The notes: a model not told the origin generated them from the letters alone. A DNA stretch of 64,000 nt from Sunxiuqinia indica (GCF_009847015.1 NZ_WVEM01000006.1:248001-312000), one strand, 5' to 3'. Shown: positions 47,230-59,292, counted from the stretch's first letter. Made by a program: numbers and translations.

Positions 47230-47257
47230 CACTAAAACGAGCATGCTCATTTTAGTG
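47230..47257. promoter_or_regulatory. 28-bp near-perfect palindrome, candidate operator
   Basis: CACTAAAACGAGCA is followed at once by TGCTCATTTTAGTG; 13 of 14 pairs match. A related GCATGCTC occurs again at about 47300. With no spacer it suits a dimeric DNA-binding protein better than an RNA hairpin. It lies 160 bases before the -7 box of the beta-galactosidase gene. Confidence 0.5.
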
Positions 47258-47390
47258 AAACTCGCATATACTAATTCTCGCGTACCGACAGACTGTTGCA
47301 TGCTCGCTTTATATCTACAAACTCCTCACAGCCTGTTTTTAAAAAGATTCTTTATACTTTCCGGTAAATAATTTTCCTTGCTTTTAAAAA

Positions 47391-47398
47391 ATATTTTT
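47391..47398 (+). promoter_or_regulatory. Candidate -7 box for the beta-galactosidase gene
   Basis: TATTTTTG matches TAnnTTTG and stands 58 bases before the ATG at 47456. No good -33 TTTG was found at the usual distance. Confidence 0.4.
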
Positions 47399-47419
47399 GA
47401 GAATTTTGCTACCTACTAG

Positions 47420-50665
<3,246 letters not shown>

Positions 50666-50690
50666 TACTGATTACCCTTAATAACAAAGC

Positions 50691-50730
50691 AAATCCCTGG
50701 CAGATACTTGTTCTGTCAGGGATTCTCGTT
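50691..50730 (+). terminator. Hairpin after the beta-galactosidase gene
   Basis: AATCCCTGGCAGA (50692-50704) pairs with TCTGTCAGGGATT (50712-50724), one mismatch, 7-nt loop. The following CTCGTTCT is only weakly T-rich. Confidence 0.65.
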
Positions 50731-50813
50731 CTATATAAACAGATAAAATAGAGTCTGATCGCTTCAAAATCAAAACATTTAAAGATTGTTATCTGTTTTT
50801 TTAGAGGAATTCT

Positions 50814-50821
50814 TAATTTTG
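50814..50821 (+). promoter_or_regulatory. Candidate -7 box for nadA
   Basis: TAATTTTG matches TAnnTTTG. A GATTGT at 50784-50789 lies about 25 bases upstream. The leader to the ATG at 50855 would be near 27 nt. Confidence 0.55.
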
Positions 50822-50854
50822 CGCCCACTATTCTGAAAAAAGGAGTATTTCAAG

Positions 50855-51847
50855 ATGGAAAAGTTATTGATACAGGAGATGTTGGAAGAGAAAGGTTATA
50901 TTGATGAGAAAATCGATCCGAAGTTAAAACTGGTCGAGGAAATCAATCGCCTGAAAAAGGAAAAGAACGCCGTCATTTTAAGTCATTATTACGTTGATGG
51001 CGAACTGCAAGATATAGCCGACTTTGTGGGAGATAGCCTTCAGCTGGCTCAGGCTGCTGCAAAAACTGAAGCTGACATCATCGTATTTGTTGGTGTTCAT
51101 TTTATGGCTGAAACAGCAAAGATTATCAATCCATCTAAAAAAGTTATTTTGCCCGATTTAAAAGCGGGGTGCTCACTAGCCGAATCGGCTCCTGCTGAAA
51201 AGTTTGCTGAGTTTAAAGCGAAATATCCCGATCATAAAGTCATTTCGTATATCAATTGTACTGCCGACTTAAAAACGATGACTGACATTGTTTGTACTTC
51301 ATCCAATGCGAAAAAAATCGTGGAGAGTTTCCCAAAAGATACTAAATTGATTTTTGCACCGGATAAAAACCTGGGTAACTACATCAACAGCATTACCGGT
51401 CGCGATATGGTACTTTGGGATGGTGCCTGCATGGTGCACGAAAAATTCTCGATTGAACGAATCATCAACCTGATGGACGAACATCCGGATGCTGAATTTA
51501 TCGCACACCCCGAATGTGAAAAACCGGTTTTACTGCTGGCCAAACACATTGGATCCACCAGCTCCTTGCTTAATTTCGTTCAGGAAAGCGATGCGAGAAA
51601 GTTTATTGTGGCAACTGAAAGTGGAATCCTCCACCAAATGCAAAAAGCCTGCCCCGATAAACTATTCATCCCAGCTCCCTCAACAGATGAAACTTGTGCG
51701 TGCAGCGACTGCTCCTACATGAAACTGAATAGCTTACAAAAGCTATACATCTGCATGAAGTATGAACAGCCTGAAATACAGCTTTCTGCGGAAGTTATCG
51801 AGAAAGCGAAAGTGCCTATTATTCGGATGCTTGAAGTGTCGAAATAG
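50855..51847 (+). CDS. nadA: Quinolinate synthase A
   Basis: NadA condenses iminoaspartate with dihydroxyacetone phosphate to quinolinate, the second step of de novo NAD synthesis, using a [4Fe-4S] cluster. The 330 residues show [20 protein letters not shown] at the start, [20 protein letters not shown], and the cluster Cys positions in [10 protein letters not shown], in the AHPECEKPV region and in [13 protein letters not shown] near the end. Each motif lies in one of three repeated sub-domains. NadB and NadC are not adjacent, so the pathway is dispersed. Confidence 0.97.
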   Translation: MEKLLIQEMLEEKGYIDEKIDPKLKLVEEINRLKKEKNAVILSHYYVDGELQDIADFVGDSLQLAQAAAKTEADIIVFVGVHFMAETAKIINPSKKVILPDLKAGCSLAESAPAEKFAEFKAKYPDHKVISYINCTADLKTMTDIVCTSSNAKKIVESFPKDTKLIFAPDKNLGNYINSITGRDMVLWDGACMVHEKFSIERIINLMDEHPDAEFIAHPECEKPVLLLAKHIGSTSSLLNFVQESDARKFIVATESGILHQMQKACPDKLFIPAPSTDETCACSDCSYMKLNSLQKLYICMKYEQPEIQLSAEVIEKAKVPIIRMLEVSK

Positions 51848-52029
51848 CTGTTCAAAACTTTCAACCACATCACTATTTATTACATATTGCGAGTTGATAT
51901 CGGGAAAATATAGCCGAACAGCCCACTACTATTGACTTTTAAACAACTACCTGTTGATTAGTTTTAGTGCGAAGACACCAATCTGCACTTGCTGATTTCA
52001 TATCTTCGTACTAAGCAAAAAAATATCTT

Positions 52030-52764
52030 ATGCCATACCGAAGATTGCCAAACACAGACCAAGCGAGGATGAAAGCCATTGAAATGGCGCTGGAGAAAGG
52101 AAAACGCACTGCGTTTAGTGAGCTGGCATTTGATGCCTTAACACTCGAAAAAATTCAAACCCTCTATCCTCGACTATCAAACTCCATTCGTCAGCTACAA
52201 GCAAGCAAGCAAATACAGTTTGACCGGTCTAACGAGTATGGCACCATCTTCAAAAAGGCTAAGCTTTACCTTTCGCACTTTGTACAGGTACTAAACTTCG
52301 CCATTCTTCGTGAAGAGATGAAACCTGAAGTCCGCGAATTTTATGGCATGCCATCTCATTCGGCTAAAGTTCCTCCACTAAACTTAGAAAATGATGTGTT
52401 GGCCTGGGGCGAGCGTATTATTGCTGGTGAGCAAAAACGTTGCATGCAGGGCGGAAGCGCCATTTATAGTCCATCTATCGCGCTGGTAAAAGTTCATTAC
52501 GAAAATTTTAAAGACGCTTTTCATCACCAAAAAATACTGCAAAATAATGTAGATCGTGCCACTTTAAAAGTGAAAGAAATGCGCGAAGATGCAGATGCCC
52601 TCATTCAGGATTTATGGAATCAGGTAGAAGAAAAATTTTCCGATTTCCCTTCTGACCAGCGTCGTGAAAAAGCACAGGAGTATGGGCTCGTTTATGTTTT
52701 TCGACAATCTGAATTGAAAAAAATGGAAGCTGAAAAGCTTCAAACAAACCTAAGCTTTAACTAG
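52030..52764 (+). CDS. Conserved hypothetical protein, no recognised domain
   Basis: I do not recognise this 244-residue protein. It has no signal peptide or TM segment and is largely helical, with Lys/Glu/Gln-rich stretches (IQTLYPRLSNSIRQLQASK, RATLKVKEMREDADALIQDL and QVEEKFSDFPSDQRREKAQE). A central patch REFYGMPSHSAKVPPLNLEN followed by CMQGGSAIYSPSIALVKVHY is the most specific region. The reading frame is well preserved and runs head-on into the protease gene, overlapping its 3' end by 8 bp. The function is unknown. Confidence 0.75.
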   Translation: MPYRRLPNTDQARMKAIEMALEKGKRTAFSELAFDALTLEKIQTLYPRLSNSIRQLQASKQIQFDRSNEYGTIFKKAKLYLSHFVQVLNFAILREEMKPEVREFYGMPSHSAKVPPLNLENDVLAWGERIIAGEQKRCMQGGSAIYSPSIALVKVHYENFKDAFHHQKILQNNVDRATLKVKEMREDADALIQDLWNQVEEKFSDFPSDQRREKAQEYGLVYVFRQSELKKMEAEKLQTNLSFN

Positions 52765-53680
52765 CAAAAGACTTCTTTTTCAGAAAGTACAACAACAAAA
52801 CAGACAGGACTAAACCGACAATGGCCAAGCCGGGTGAACTGCCGTACGAATCGGAATACTGATTAATTGCTTCAACCGTTTCGCTTCCCTGCTGCTCGCT
52901 ATGCAAAGCCAACACACCAATCGCATTATTTAAGAAATGAGCCAGTATTGGCAGCCAGAGAGAGCCCGAGTAAACCAGCAAATAGCCAAATAATCCACCA
53001 AGTAGCATGCGTGGTAAAAAGCCGTAAAACTGCATGTGTAAGGCACTAAACACAAAAGCTGAAATCCAGATTCCCCAATGATAGTTCTTGGTCATTTGAG
53101 TAAAAATCTTCTGAATCACTCCACGAAATAATAACTCTTCACCAATAGCAGGAATTACAGCAATCATAAAAAGGTTGAATAACAATCCCCAAACGGTTTC
53201 GACCTGAATAAACCGATCAATCATTTCAGTTGCGCTATCTTCCATGGTGCGCATCCAGCTTTCAAATCCGGCCATCGACTCCGGAAAGGTCATTTGCTGA
53301 TTCAACTCACCTAAAAAGCCCACCAAAGGCCCGGCAGCTAAAACAGCCAGCAATCCCAAAATAATGCTCTGGGTATCGATTTTCTGCCGTAAATTCAAAT
53401 ACGAAACAATATTTCCGTCGTACAAATAAGCGATAACTAGCGGCGGCAACACAAAAAGCCCAACAGACTGTACCACCTGAAAGTATTTTAACAATGCGAT
53501 TGTTGACGGATCGGAGAGATTCCCGCCGGATAGTCCATTCGTAATACCAGAAACTCCAATAACCGGAATAACCGCTAAAATTGAAAGAACAAACACCAGC
53601 AGAAAAGAAACCAGAATAATAAAAGCAGCAAAAATAAATTGAGACCAGGGATTCATCCCCCGAAATGCTGTAATCGCCAT
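52757..53680 (-). CDS. CPBP-family intramembrane metalloprotease
   Basis: A 307-residue integral membrane protein with about eight hydrophobic segments. The CPBP (Abi) family motifs are EELLFRGVIQ (motif 1, Glu-Glu plus Arg), SALHMQFYG (motif 2, catalytic-site His) and PILAHFLNN (motif 3 with His). Family members act as CAAX-prenyl endopeptidase-like or bacteriocin-immunity proteases; the substrate here is unknown. It converges on the hypothetical gene at 52030 and stands alone. Confidence 0.93.
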   Translation of the reverse strand: MAITAFRGMNPWSQFIFAAFIILVSFLLVFVLSILAVIPVIGVSGITNGLSGGNLSDPSTIALLKYFQVVQSVGLFVLPPLVIAYLYDGNIVSYLNLRQKIDTQSIILGLLAVLAAGPLVGFLGELNQQMTFPESMAGFESWMRTMEDSATEMIDRFIQVETVWGLLFNLFMIAVIPAIGEELLFRGVIQKIFTQMTKNYHWGIWISAFVFSALHMQFYGFLPRMLLGGLFGYLLVYSGSLWLPILAHFLNNAIGVLALHSEQQGSETVEAINQYSDSYGSSPGLAIVGLVLSVLLLYFLKKKSFAS

Positions 53681-53953
53681 AATTATATTTTTAGAGGCCT
53701 AAAGATAACTCCTCCAAAGCGAAAAAAAAACCGGAAAGATACTTTCCCAGGCAAGCGCCCATTCGTGCTAAAATTGAGCTATTTTCTCTCTTTCAAATTA
53801 CCCCTATTTCTGCCTTCTGATGTTTTTCCATCGTCTCCTGAGCCTTTTCAACTTGCTCGCCAATTTACTGGCGATTTTCTTCGCTCATTTCTAAATTACT
53901 CACGTCCTTCATATTAAACCGATAATTGGAATAGTTTTCCAACCTACAGCTTT

Positions 53954-54694
53954 TCATTTATTAGTTCGTTGGCTCCGAAACTCTATACCCGACTGAACAC
54001 AGATTAACTTCCAAAAGACCACACTGATAATTCGTTGAACTTCAGGGTTTGACAATTCATCTTTAGCATTGCCTTCAATATACAGTGCGGCCAAATTCAA
54101 GAAGCCAACCTCACCAGTGTAATCCATCTGCTCATTAATTACTTTTGAAGTACGAGTATTTACCGGATCCAGTTTTTTGAAACAAGATCCTTCCTTAATA
54201 AAAGACAGGCTGCGTCTTTTATTAAGTTTTTCATAATAATCCTCTTCGGATGAATACGCTGAAGAATAAACATAGACAACTCCAGAGCTTCGGGGGGAAC
54301 TTCTTAATTCTTCGAGCTTATCTTCAGATTCAACATATCTGAAATCGGGGAATAAACAGTAGCCGTTTTCTTGATTAAAAGTCATCAATTCGTTCGTTAT
54401 TTCTTTCACCCTACCGTCTGCTTTCAGATTTAGATAAAAATTGCTTATACTGTCAGAACTGGTGCAAGTGCTGAAATAAGAACTCATAAAACGAATATAA
54501 GCCTCTTCGGCAACATCAGTAGAGTAAGTTGACTTTAAAGTTTCGGTAAAGTACGCCTCTATTGAATCAATGATTTTTTCGAATCGTTCCTCCTCATTCG
54601 TGCGAACATCAGAAGCTAGTACCAGACCATTTGAAAAGCATACAATAAACACTAACATTGAGTATCTTTTTAAACACAAGTTTACTTGTTCCAT
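53954..54694 (-). CDS. Exported hypothetical protein
   Basis: I do not recognise this 246-residue protein. The N-terminus holds one hydrophobic segment (YSMLVFIVCFSNGLVLASD), a plausible signal peptide or anchor. The rest is acidic and mixed helix/strand, with EERFEKIIDSIEAYFTETLK, STDVAEEAYIRFMSSYFSTC and VYVYSSAYSSEEDYYEKLNK. Several Cys residues are present. It lies alone between the CPBP protease and a structured repeat, with no clear neighbours in function. The terminal part RIISVVFWKLICVQSGIEF is hydrophobic. The gene could be specific to this lineage. Confidence 0.7.
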   Translation of the reverse strand: MEQVNLCLKRYSMLVFIVCFSNGLVLASDVRTNEEERFEKIIDSIEAYFTETLKSTYSTDVAEEAYIRFMSSYFSTCTSSDSISNFYLNLKADGRVKEITNELMTFNQENGYCLFPDFRYVESEDKLEELRSSPRSSGVVYVYSSAYSSEEDYYEKLNKRRSLSFIKEGSCFKKLDPVNTRTSKVINEQMDYTGEVGFLNLAALYIEGNAKDELSNPEVQRIISVVFWKLICVQSGIEFRSQRTNK

Positions 54695-54996
54695 ATCGTG
54701 AAAATTAAAAATTAAACGTACTAATCAACTACAACCACGTATAGTTATGAAGATAAGAGCTCCAATTCACCAAGCTACGCACATTTATACCATATAAAGG
54801 TAAGTTATAAGTATGACACAATATGTCATATCGTAATTTATACTTATTTTAAATCACTGTTGCCCGGGAAAAATGGAGTTATGGGCTAAAGCCCCGACGC
54901 TCTGGTGCGATCACTAACCCCGGGATTAATCCCGGGGTTGGTGAATGCCAGATATGATGCGGGCTTTAGCCCATCATTTGAAATTTTAACCGGACA
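54695..54996. other. Intergenic region holding a structured repeat
   Basis: The first 185 bases are AT-rich with the promoter region of the gene at 53954. The rest is mostly the hairpin element at 54881-54974. No other gene is seen. Confidence 0.6.
54881..54974. repeat. Complex palindromic element (REP/MITE-like, 94 bp)
   Basis: The outer arms ATGGGCTAAAGCCC (54881-54894) and GGGCTTTAGCCCAT (54961-54974) are perfect complements. Inside, TCTGG (54901-54905) pairs with CCAGA (54948-54952). At the core AACCCCGGGATT / AATCCCGGGGTT (54916-54927, 54928-54939) form a perfect stem, extended by TCAC/GTGA. The whole element can form one long cruciform or RNA hairpin. It resembles the GGGCTAAAGCCC-type interspersed repeats of Bacteroidota. 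Confidence 0.8.
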
Positions 54997-55203
54997 CTAA
55001 TGACTTAAATAGTAAAAATCTTGATTTTTGTTGTACTTAATTTGAACTCCTTCGATCTCGTAATAATATTTGACAAGCCTGTAAAAGGTCCGAGTACTGA
55101 TATTCAATTTTCGGGAGAAATACTTGGCATTACCTTTTTCCCTATTCGCCAGCATTTCTTTCAATCTTTTGTAATTCTCAAGACACTTAATATCTCCCAT
55201 CAA
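54997..55203 (-). CDS. Small helix-turn-helix protein
   Basis: A 68-residue protein made of one HTH domain. LENYKRLKEMLANREKGN is the first helix, then YFSRKLNISTRTFYRLVKYY is the helix-turn-helix, and GVQIKYNKNQDFYYL is a short wing, close to the HTH_11/DeoR-like or Bacteroidota orphan HTH type (pattern: group, long helix, RTFYR, IKYN). Such small proteins lie widely scattered and are probably DNA-binding regulators. It borders the repeat at 54881-54974, 22 bases downstream of its stop. No target is evident. Confidence 0.8.
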   Translation of the reverse strand: MMGDIKCLENYKRLKEMLANREKGNAKYFSRKLNISTRTFYRLVKYYYEIEGVQIKYNKNQDFYYLSH

Positions 55204-55618
55204 TATTTCCCTTAATAAAAAACGATATCATGTTACGTTCAACTTAAAACACAAGCAGCATAATTATCGATATGCAAATTAAAAATTAACATATCGATTG
55301 ACCCGGACTTTTGTTCACTATTTCCCCGACAAACTGTTTCTCACCGTCCTATATTCAAGTAGTTCAGGGATGTATCGATACAGAAAGTTCCATCTAAAGA
55401 AGATAGCATGCCATGATGGTAAACTCACTCGTTTGTAATTAAATAACTACGAACGAGTTGATTTTAAAAAGATAAATCCTCAAAGGTGGCAAATATTCAT
55501 TCCTGAAGAAATTGACAAACAATTAAATGAAACCCCAACACTTCCGATTAACAACTCGAAACCTTGAAATGCTAAACGTCTACGTTTTTATATCTTTGCA
55601 ACCTAAATTTTTGATAAG
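55204..55618. other. Intergenic region upstream of the dus gene
   Basis: This 415-base gap holds the dus promoter box (55591-55598). A frame after the stop near 55440 encodes ERVDFKKINPQRWQIFIPEE, KQLNETPTLP, then TGA, without an ATG start; it could be a decayed gene end. I see no other feature. Confidence 0.4.
55591..55598 (+). promoter_or_regulatory. Candidate -7 box for the dus gene
   Basis: TATCTTTG matches TAnnTTTG, with a CTTG at 55563-55566 close to the -33 position. The leader would be about 14 nt to the GTG start at 55619. Confidence 0.6.
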
Positions 55619-56632
55619 GTGAAGATTGGATCAATTGAACTAGGCGAAACACCATTGTTTTTATCGCCGATGGAAGAGGTTACTTACAAGTCGTTTCGAA
55701 ATATTTGCAAGAGATATGGCGCGGATGTGGTATGCACGGAATTTGTTTCGTCGGAAGCACTAATTCGTGATGTGGAGAAGACCAAACAGAAGATGAGACT
55801 GTATCCAGAAGACCGGCCGGTGGCCATCCAGGTTTATGGCTCCAATATCGATTCGATGGTGAGTGCTGCCAAAGCTGCCGAAGAATTTCAGCCCGACTAT
55901 ATCGACATCAATTATGGCTGCCCGATGAAAAAGATTGTAACCAAAGGAGCAGGATCGGGTATGTTGCAGGATTTGGACAAAATGCAGAAGATGACTGCCG
56001 AGATCGTAAAAGCGGTTTCGCTGCCCGTAACAGCCAAAACACGCATCGGCTGGGATCAGGACAGCATTTCGATACAGGAAGTGGCCGAACGCCTGCAGGA
56101 TGTGGGTATTCAGGCACTGGCCATTCATGGTCGCACGCGCAAGCAATTGTATACCGGCGAAGCCGACTGGAGCAAAATTGCCGAGGTGAAAAACAACCCG
56201 CGCATCCACATTCCAATTATCGGAAACGGTGACATCAATGGTGCCGAAAAAGCCAAGCAATGCCTGGATGAAAGCGGTGTTGATGGCTTGATGATTGGCC
56301 GGGGAGCCATTGGTCGCCCGTGGATTTTCAATGAAATTAAGCACTATCTGCAAACCGGAGAGCTACTCCCGCCACCAACGGTTACCGAAATTATTCAGCG
56401 TACCCGCGAGTTTATGCAAATGACTCTCGACTGGAAAGGCCACGAGCGCCCAACTATTTTGATGATGCGCCGCCATTTTGCCAAAGCTTTTCCCGGCCTG
56501 GCAGATTTTCGTCCACTCCGGATCAGGTTATTACAAGCTGCAGAAATGGACGCTGTTCAGCAAGTATTGGACGAAATAATTGAACACTATGGCGAGGTAC
56601 GGGTTGATTATACAAACGTCAGTTTGAAATGA
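55619..56632 (+). CDS. dusB: tRNA-dihydrouridine synthase (DusB-like)
   Basis: An FMN-dependent enzyme of 337 residues that reduces uridines in the D-loop of tRNA. It starts at GTG 55619. The N-terminal TIM barrel shows LFLSPMEEVTYKSFR, VCTEFVSSEAL, the catalytic Cys101 in DINYGCPMKK and the FMN-phosphate stretch GNGDI followed by DGLMIGRGAIGRPWIF. The C-terminal helical domain has MRRHFAKAFPGL. The bacterial DusB subtype is inferred from overall similarity. The next gene (56629) overlaps its stop by 4 bp, so the two are translated together. Confidence 0.95.
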   Translation: MKIGSIELGETPLFLSPMEEVTYKSFRNICKRYGADVVCTEFVSSEALIRDVEKTKQKMRLYPEDRPVAIQVYGSNIDSMVSAAKAAEEFQPDYIDINYGCPMKKIVTKGAGSGMLQDLDKMQKMTAEIVKAVSLPVTAKTRIGWDQDSISIQEVAERLQDVGIQALAIHGRTRKQLYTGEADWSKIAEVKNNPRIHIPIIGNGDINGAEKAKQCLDESGVDGLMIGRGAIGRPWIFNEIKHYLQTGELLPPPTVTEIIQRTREFMQMTLDWKGHERPTILMMRRHFAKAFPGLADFRPLRIRLLQAAEMDAVQQVLDEIIEHYGEVRVDYTNVSLK

Positions 56633-57012
56633 ACAAGGAAGAATACAAAGATTTTTACAACGAGCAATCTTTTAAAACGAAACTTCAAAAGTTTGCTAAA
56701 ACCGCCGGAATACAAGTGGTTTACTCAGCCTTGCTTTTGTATTACATGATGAAAGACCCATCGGTTCCTCTCCGGTCCAAAGTGATCATTGCTGCCGCCC
56801 TGGGCTACTTCATTTTTCCAACCGATGCCATCCCCGATTTAGCTCCGTTGGTTGGTTATTCTGATGATCTGGGCGTGCTGATTTTTGCCCTTTCGCAAAT
56901 CAGCGACAGCATTACTACCGAGCTTCAGGAAAAAGCGAAATCGCAACTTCGTTCGTGGTTTAATGATTTTGATGAAGAAAAACTGGACGAAATCCACGCT
57001 AAAATTTTCTAG
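56629..57012 (+). CDS. YkvA-like DUF1232 membrane protein
   Basis: A 127-residue protein with a DUF1232 domain: VVYSALLLYYMMKDPSVPLR, then KVIIAAALGYFIFPTDAIPDLAPLVGYSDDLGVL in which YFIFPTDAIPDL is the family signature. Two TM-like segments surround it. The start overlaps the dus stop (ATGA), giving translational coupling. Family function is unknown; the tail is helical and charged. It may be a small inner-membrane protein. Confidence 0.9.
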   Translation: MNKEEYKDFYNEQSFKTKLQKFAKTAGIQVVYSALLLYYMMKDPSVPLRSKVIIAAALGYFIFPTDAIPDLAPLVGYSDDLGVLIFALSQISDSITTELQEKAKSQLRSWFNDFDEEKLDEIHAKIF

Positions 57013-57028
57013 AAACGATATCCGTGTG

Positions 57029-57095
57029 GTCGTCATCCTAAAGTCGTTTCAGGATCGGCATTACTTGACAAACAGCCTCTGAAACAGGCCCAGAG
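57029..57095. repeat. Interspersed palindromic repeat (copy B)
   Basis: CGTCATCCTAAAGTCGTTTC then AGGATCGGC, and CTGAAACAGG near 57079-57090, match the type of the copy at 30121-30183 (CATCC-GAACTTGTTTC-GG). It sits in the gap after the DUF1232 gene. Confidence 0.5.
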
Positions 57096-57235
57096 CGACC
57101 TGTTAGAGTTCTTCTTTTGTACGTTCAACACCCCTTTCAACTCATCACTCCATTCTCCTTAAAAACATCTGATTCTATTCTTGGCATTGTTTTTGATTTT
57201 TGAGCAGCAGCAAGCATTTAAAAAGTCTCAAAGCC

Positions 57236-57571
57236 ATGAAACGAACACTACTTATACTTGCAATTGTGATTGTTGCCTTCTTATTGAATCAGGAAACAGC
57301 ATCGGCACAGGTCACTGTCGCCCAAAAACCAACTCCACCGGAGTACAAACTTTCGCTAGCCGAAAAACCCGGAGCAAACTACCAGCTGATACCGGGACAC
57401 TGGATCTGGCACAGGCCCTCAAAAATGTACGTTTGGGTTGGCCCCCGGTGGGTTGAAAAGAAGGAAAACAAAAAATGGAGACCGGGACATTGGCAGAAAC
57501 AGTCAAAAGGCTGGAAATGGATTCCCGGTAAGTGGGAGAAAATTAAAAAGAAGAGATACTTTTTCAAGTAA
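57236..57571 (+). CDS. YXWGXW-repeat exported protein
   Basis: A protein of 111 residues from the ATG at 57236 (MKRTLLILAIVIVAFLLNQE, signal peptide). The mature part has Trp-rich repeats: PGHWIWHRPSKMYVWVGPRW, then RPGHWQKQSKGWKWIPGKWE, which fit the YXWGXW repeat family of short exported proteins with unknown function. The strongly basic C-terminus (KIKKKRYFFK) could bind anionic surface polymers. A terminator hairpin follows at 57621-57647. Confidence 0.85.
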   Translation: MKRTLLILAIVIVAFLLNQETASAQVTVAQKPTPPEYKLSLAEKPGANYQLIPGHWIWHRPSKMYVWVGPRWVEKKENKKWRPGHWQKQSKGWKWIPGKWEKIKKKRYFFK

Positions 57572-57620
57572 TTGAGCCGTGTTTTTGTTTGCTTGTTTAT
57601 GATGTGTTTTTTTGAGTTAT

Positions 57621-57647
57621 AAGGCCGGAGTGATCCGGCCTTTTTTT
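57621..57647 (+). terminator. Rho-independent terminator after the YXWGXW gene
   Basis: AAGGCCGGA (57621-57629) pairs with TCCGGCCTT (57634-57642) around a 4-nt loop, followed by a run of T to 57647. Confidence 0.95.
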
Positions 57648-57680
57648 AGTTCCTACACGCTCTGGTCTACCCATCTTTAT

Positions 57681-57688
57681 TACTTTTG
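57681..57688 (+). promoter_or_regulatory. Candidate -7 box for the TauE/SafE gene
   Basis: TACTTTTG matches TAnnTTTG and lies 19 bases before the ATG at 57707. Confidence 0.55.
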
Positions 57689-57706
57689 TATTTCTAAACA
57701 CACAAG

Positions 57707-58461
57707 ATGGAACTTCTTTCTCCTTTCGATTTAACAGCTTTACAATGGTTTTTCATGGCGGTTTGCGGCATGCTCATTGGCATGTCTAAAGTTGGGGTTC
57801 CGGGAGTCTCTCTCATCGTGGTTCCTATTCTGGCTTTTATATTCGGCGGAAAACAATCAACCGGTGTTTTGCTGCCCATTTTGATGATGGCCGACTTGTT
57901 TGGTGTGGGCTACTACCGCCGTCATGCCGAATGGAAATACCTGCTTAAAATATTGCCCTGGGCTTTTGTTGGAGTAGGCATTGCCCTGTGGGTTGGCGAG
58001 GTGGTAAACGATGAACAGTTTAAGGACATTATTGCCATTGTGGTTTTCATTTGCATTGGCCTGATGCTTTGGAAAGACCGCACAAAAAACGGTAGCCTTT
58101 TCCCCGACAGCTGGTGGTTTGCTGCACTCATGGGGGTTTTGGGCGGATTTGCCACCATGATTGGCAATGTGGCCGGCCCCATTTTGCCATTTATTTACTG
58201 GCTATGCATCTGCCCAAAAACAACTTTATTGGTACAAAAGCCTGGTTTTTTCTGATCATCAATTTCTGTAAGTTTCCCCTGCATTTATTCGTATGGAATA
58301 CCATTAGCTGGCAGAGTTTAAAACTTGATCTGGTTACTCTCCCGGCCATTGCGTTGGGTGCTTTTCTGGGAATTTTGCTGGTGAAACGGATACCCGAAAA
58401 AGTTTACCGGGTAGTAGTCATCGCAGTTACGGCAGTTTCTGCCTTTCTATTATTAATTTGA
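57707..58461 (+). pseudogene. Sulfite exporter TauE/SafE-family permease gene, frameshifted
   Basis: The first frame starts MELLSPFDLTALQWFFMAVC, with further TM segments, and runs through GNVAGPIL before going astray at 58186, ending at 58255. The family sequence continues in the next frame (AIYLLAMHLPKNNFIGTKAW, and PEKVYRVVVIAVTAVSAFLL) to the TGA at 58459. At 58181-58188 the DNA reads ATTTTGCC where ATTTTGGCC would restore GPILAIYLL, so one G is missing. Restored, the protein would have about 251 residues and eight TM segments, normal for the family, which exports sulfite or other organosulfur anions. A sequencing error is possible. Confidence 0.9.
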
Positions 58462-58520
58462 ACAACAATAAAACCGACGATACAAACAACTCCAGTTCGA
58501 CAGAAATAACGACAAACGAT

Positions 58521-59243
58521 ATGAAACGCTTACAACAATTTTTCAACAAACACACAATCAAACAGGTATTGGATATTGGCACTGGCTCGGGTGACTTTGT
58601 AAAAATACTAAACGATACTTTTCAAGGCGAGGCTTCCATCATTGGGGTCGATCCCGGCGAGCAGTGGCTCAAGGAAGCCCGCAACAATTTCCCGCAGAAC
58701 AACATCCGGTTTCAGTGCATGAGTGGCGAAAAGCTGGCGTTCGACGATCATACATTCGATGTGGTGAGCATTGCCAACGCCCTGCACCATTTGCAAGATA
58801 CGACCACAACATTGAGCGAAATGAAACGGGTAATCAAGCCGGGTGGTTGGCTTATTATCTGTGAAATTTCGGACGGTGAGTTGAACGAGGCTCAGAAAAA
58901 TCAGCAGCTGTTGCATCATTTCAAATCGTTTGTCGACCGCCTGCATGGCATCACCCACCGCGAAACCTATACCCCGGATGAGATCGATGCCATCATCGCC
59001 CAAAACCGGATTGACATACAGGAGTCGTTTACTCATTTAAAGATGAAGCAGCCCAAGTTTGAAGAGCAAATTCTGGATGAAAAATACGAGCAAATGAAAA
59101 GCCTGCTGGAAGAACTCCAAGGCCGTCCGGAGTATGAAGCAAAAAAGGATCAACTCCCGCTATTCAAAGAACGACTGCAAAAATACGGCTTTCAAATGGC
59201 GCCTCAGCACGTGGTGATTGGACAGGTTGAAAACGAAGATTAA
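58521..59243 (+). CDS. Class I SAM-dependent methyltransferase
   Basis: A protein of about 240 residues from the ATG at 58521 (MKRLQQFFNKH); a TTG at 58458, overlapping the TauE stop, would add an Asn/Ser/Thr-rich stretch of 21 residues. The SAM-binding motif I is VLDIGTGSGDFVKIL, motif II IGVDPG, and the acidic loop FDVVSIANALHHLQD followed by KRVIKPGGWLII belongs to the Methyltransf_11 type. The C-terminal 90 residues are helical. The substrate is unknown. It directly follows the broken TauE gene and ends at a strong terminator. Confidence 0.92.
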   Translation: MKRLQQFFNKHTIKQVLDIGTGSGDFVKILNDTFQGEASIIGVDPGEQWLKEARNNFPQNNIRFQCMSGEKLAFDDHTFDVVSIANALHHLQDTTTTLSEMKRVIKPGGWLIICEISDGELNEAQKNQQLLHHFKSFVDRLHGITHRETYTPDEIDAIIAQNRIDIQESFTHLKMKQPKFEEQILDEKYEQMKSLLEELQGRPEYEAKKDQLPLFKERLQKYGFQMAPQHVVIGQVENED

Positions 59244-59247
59244 TAAG

Positions 59248-59292
59248 TTAAACCCGACCTTTTCAATGGGTCAAAAAGGTCGGGTTTAATTT
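59248..59292 (+). terminator. Rho-independent terminator after the methyltransferase gene
   Basis: TTAAACCCGACCTTTT (59248-59263) and AAAAGGTCGGGTTTAA (59274-59289) are perfect complements around a 10-nt loop, with TTT following. Confidence 0.95.

Noticed and set aside
55386-55567. Possible small gene or transposase remnant (MYRYRKFHLKK, ERVDFKKINPQRWQ)
   Set aside because: Frames are broken by stops and resemble no family; kept only as a note on the intergenic region.
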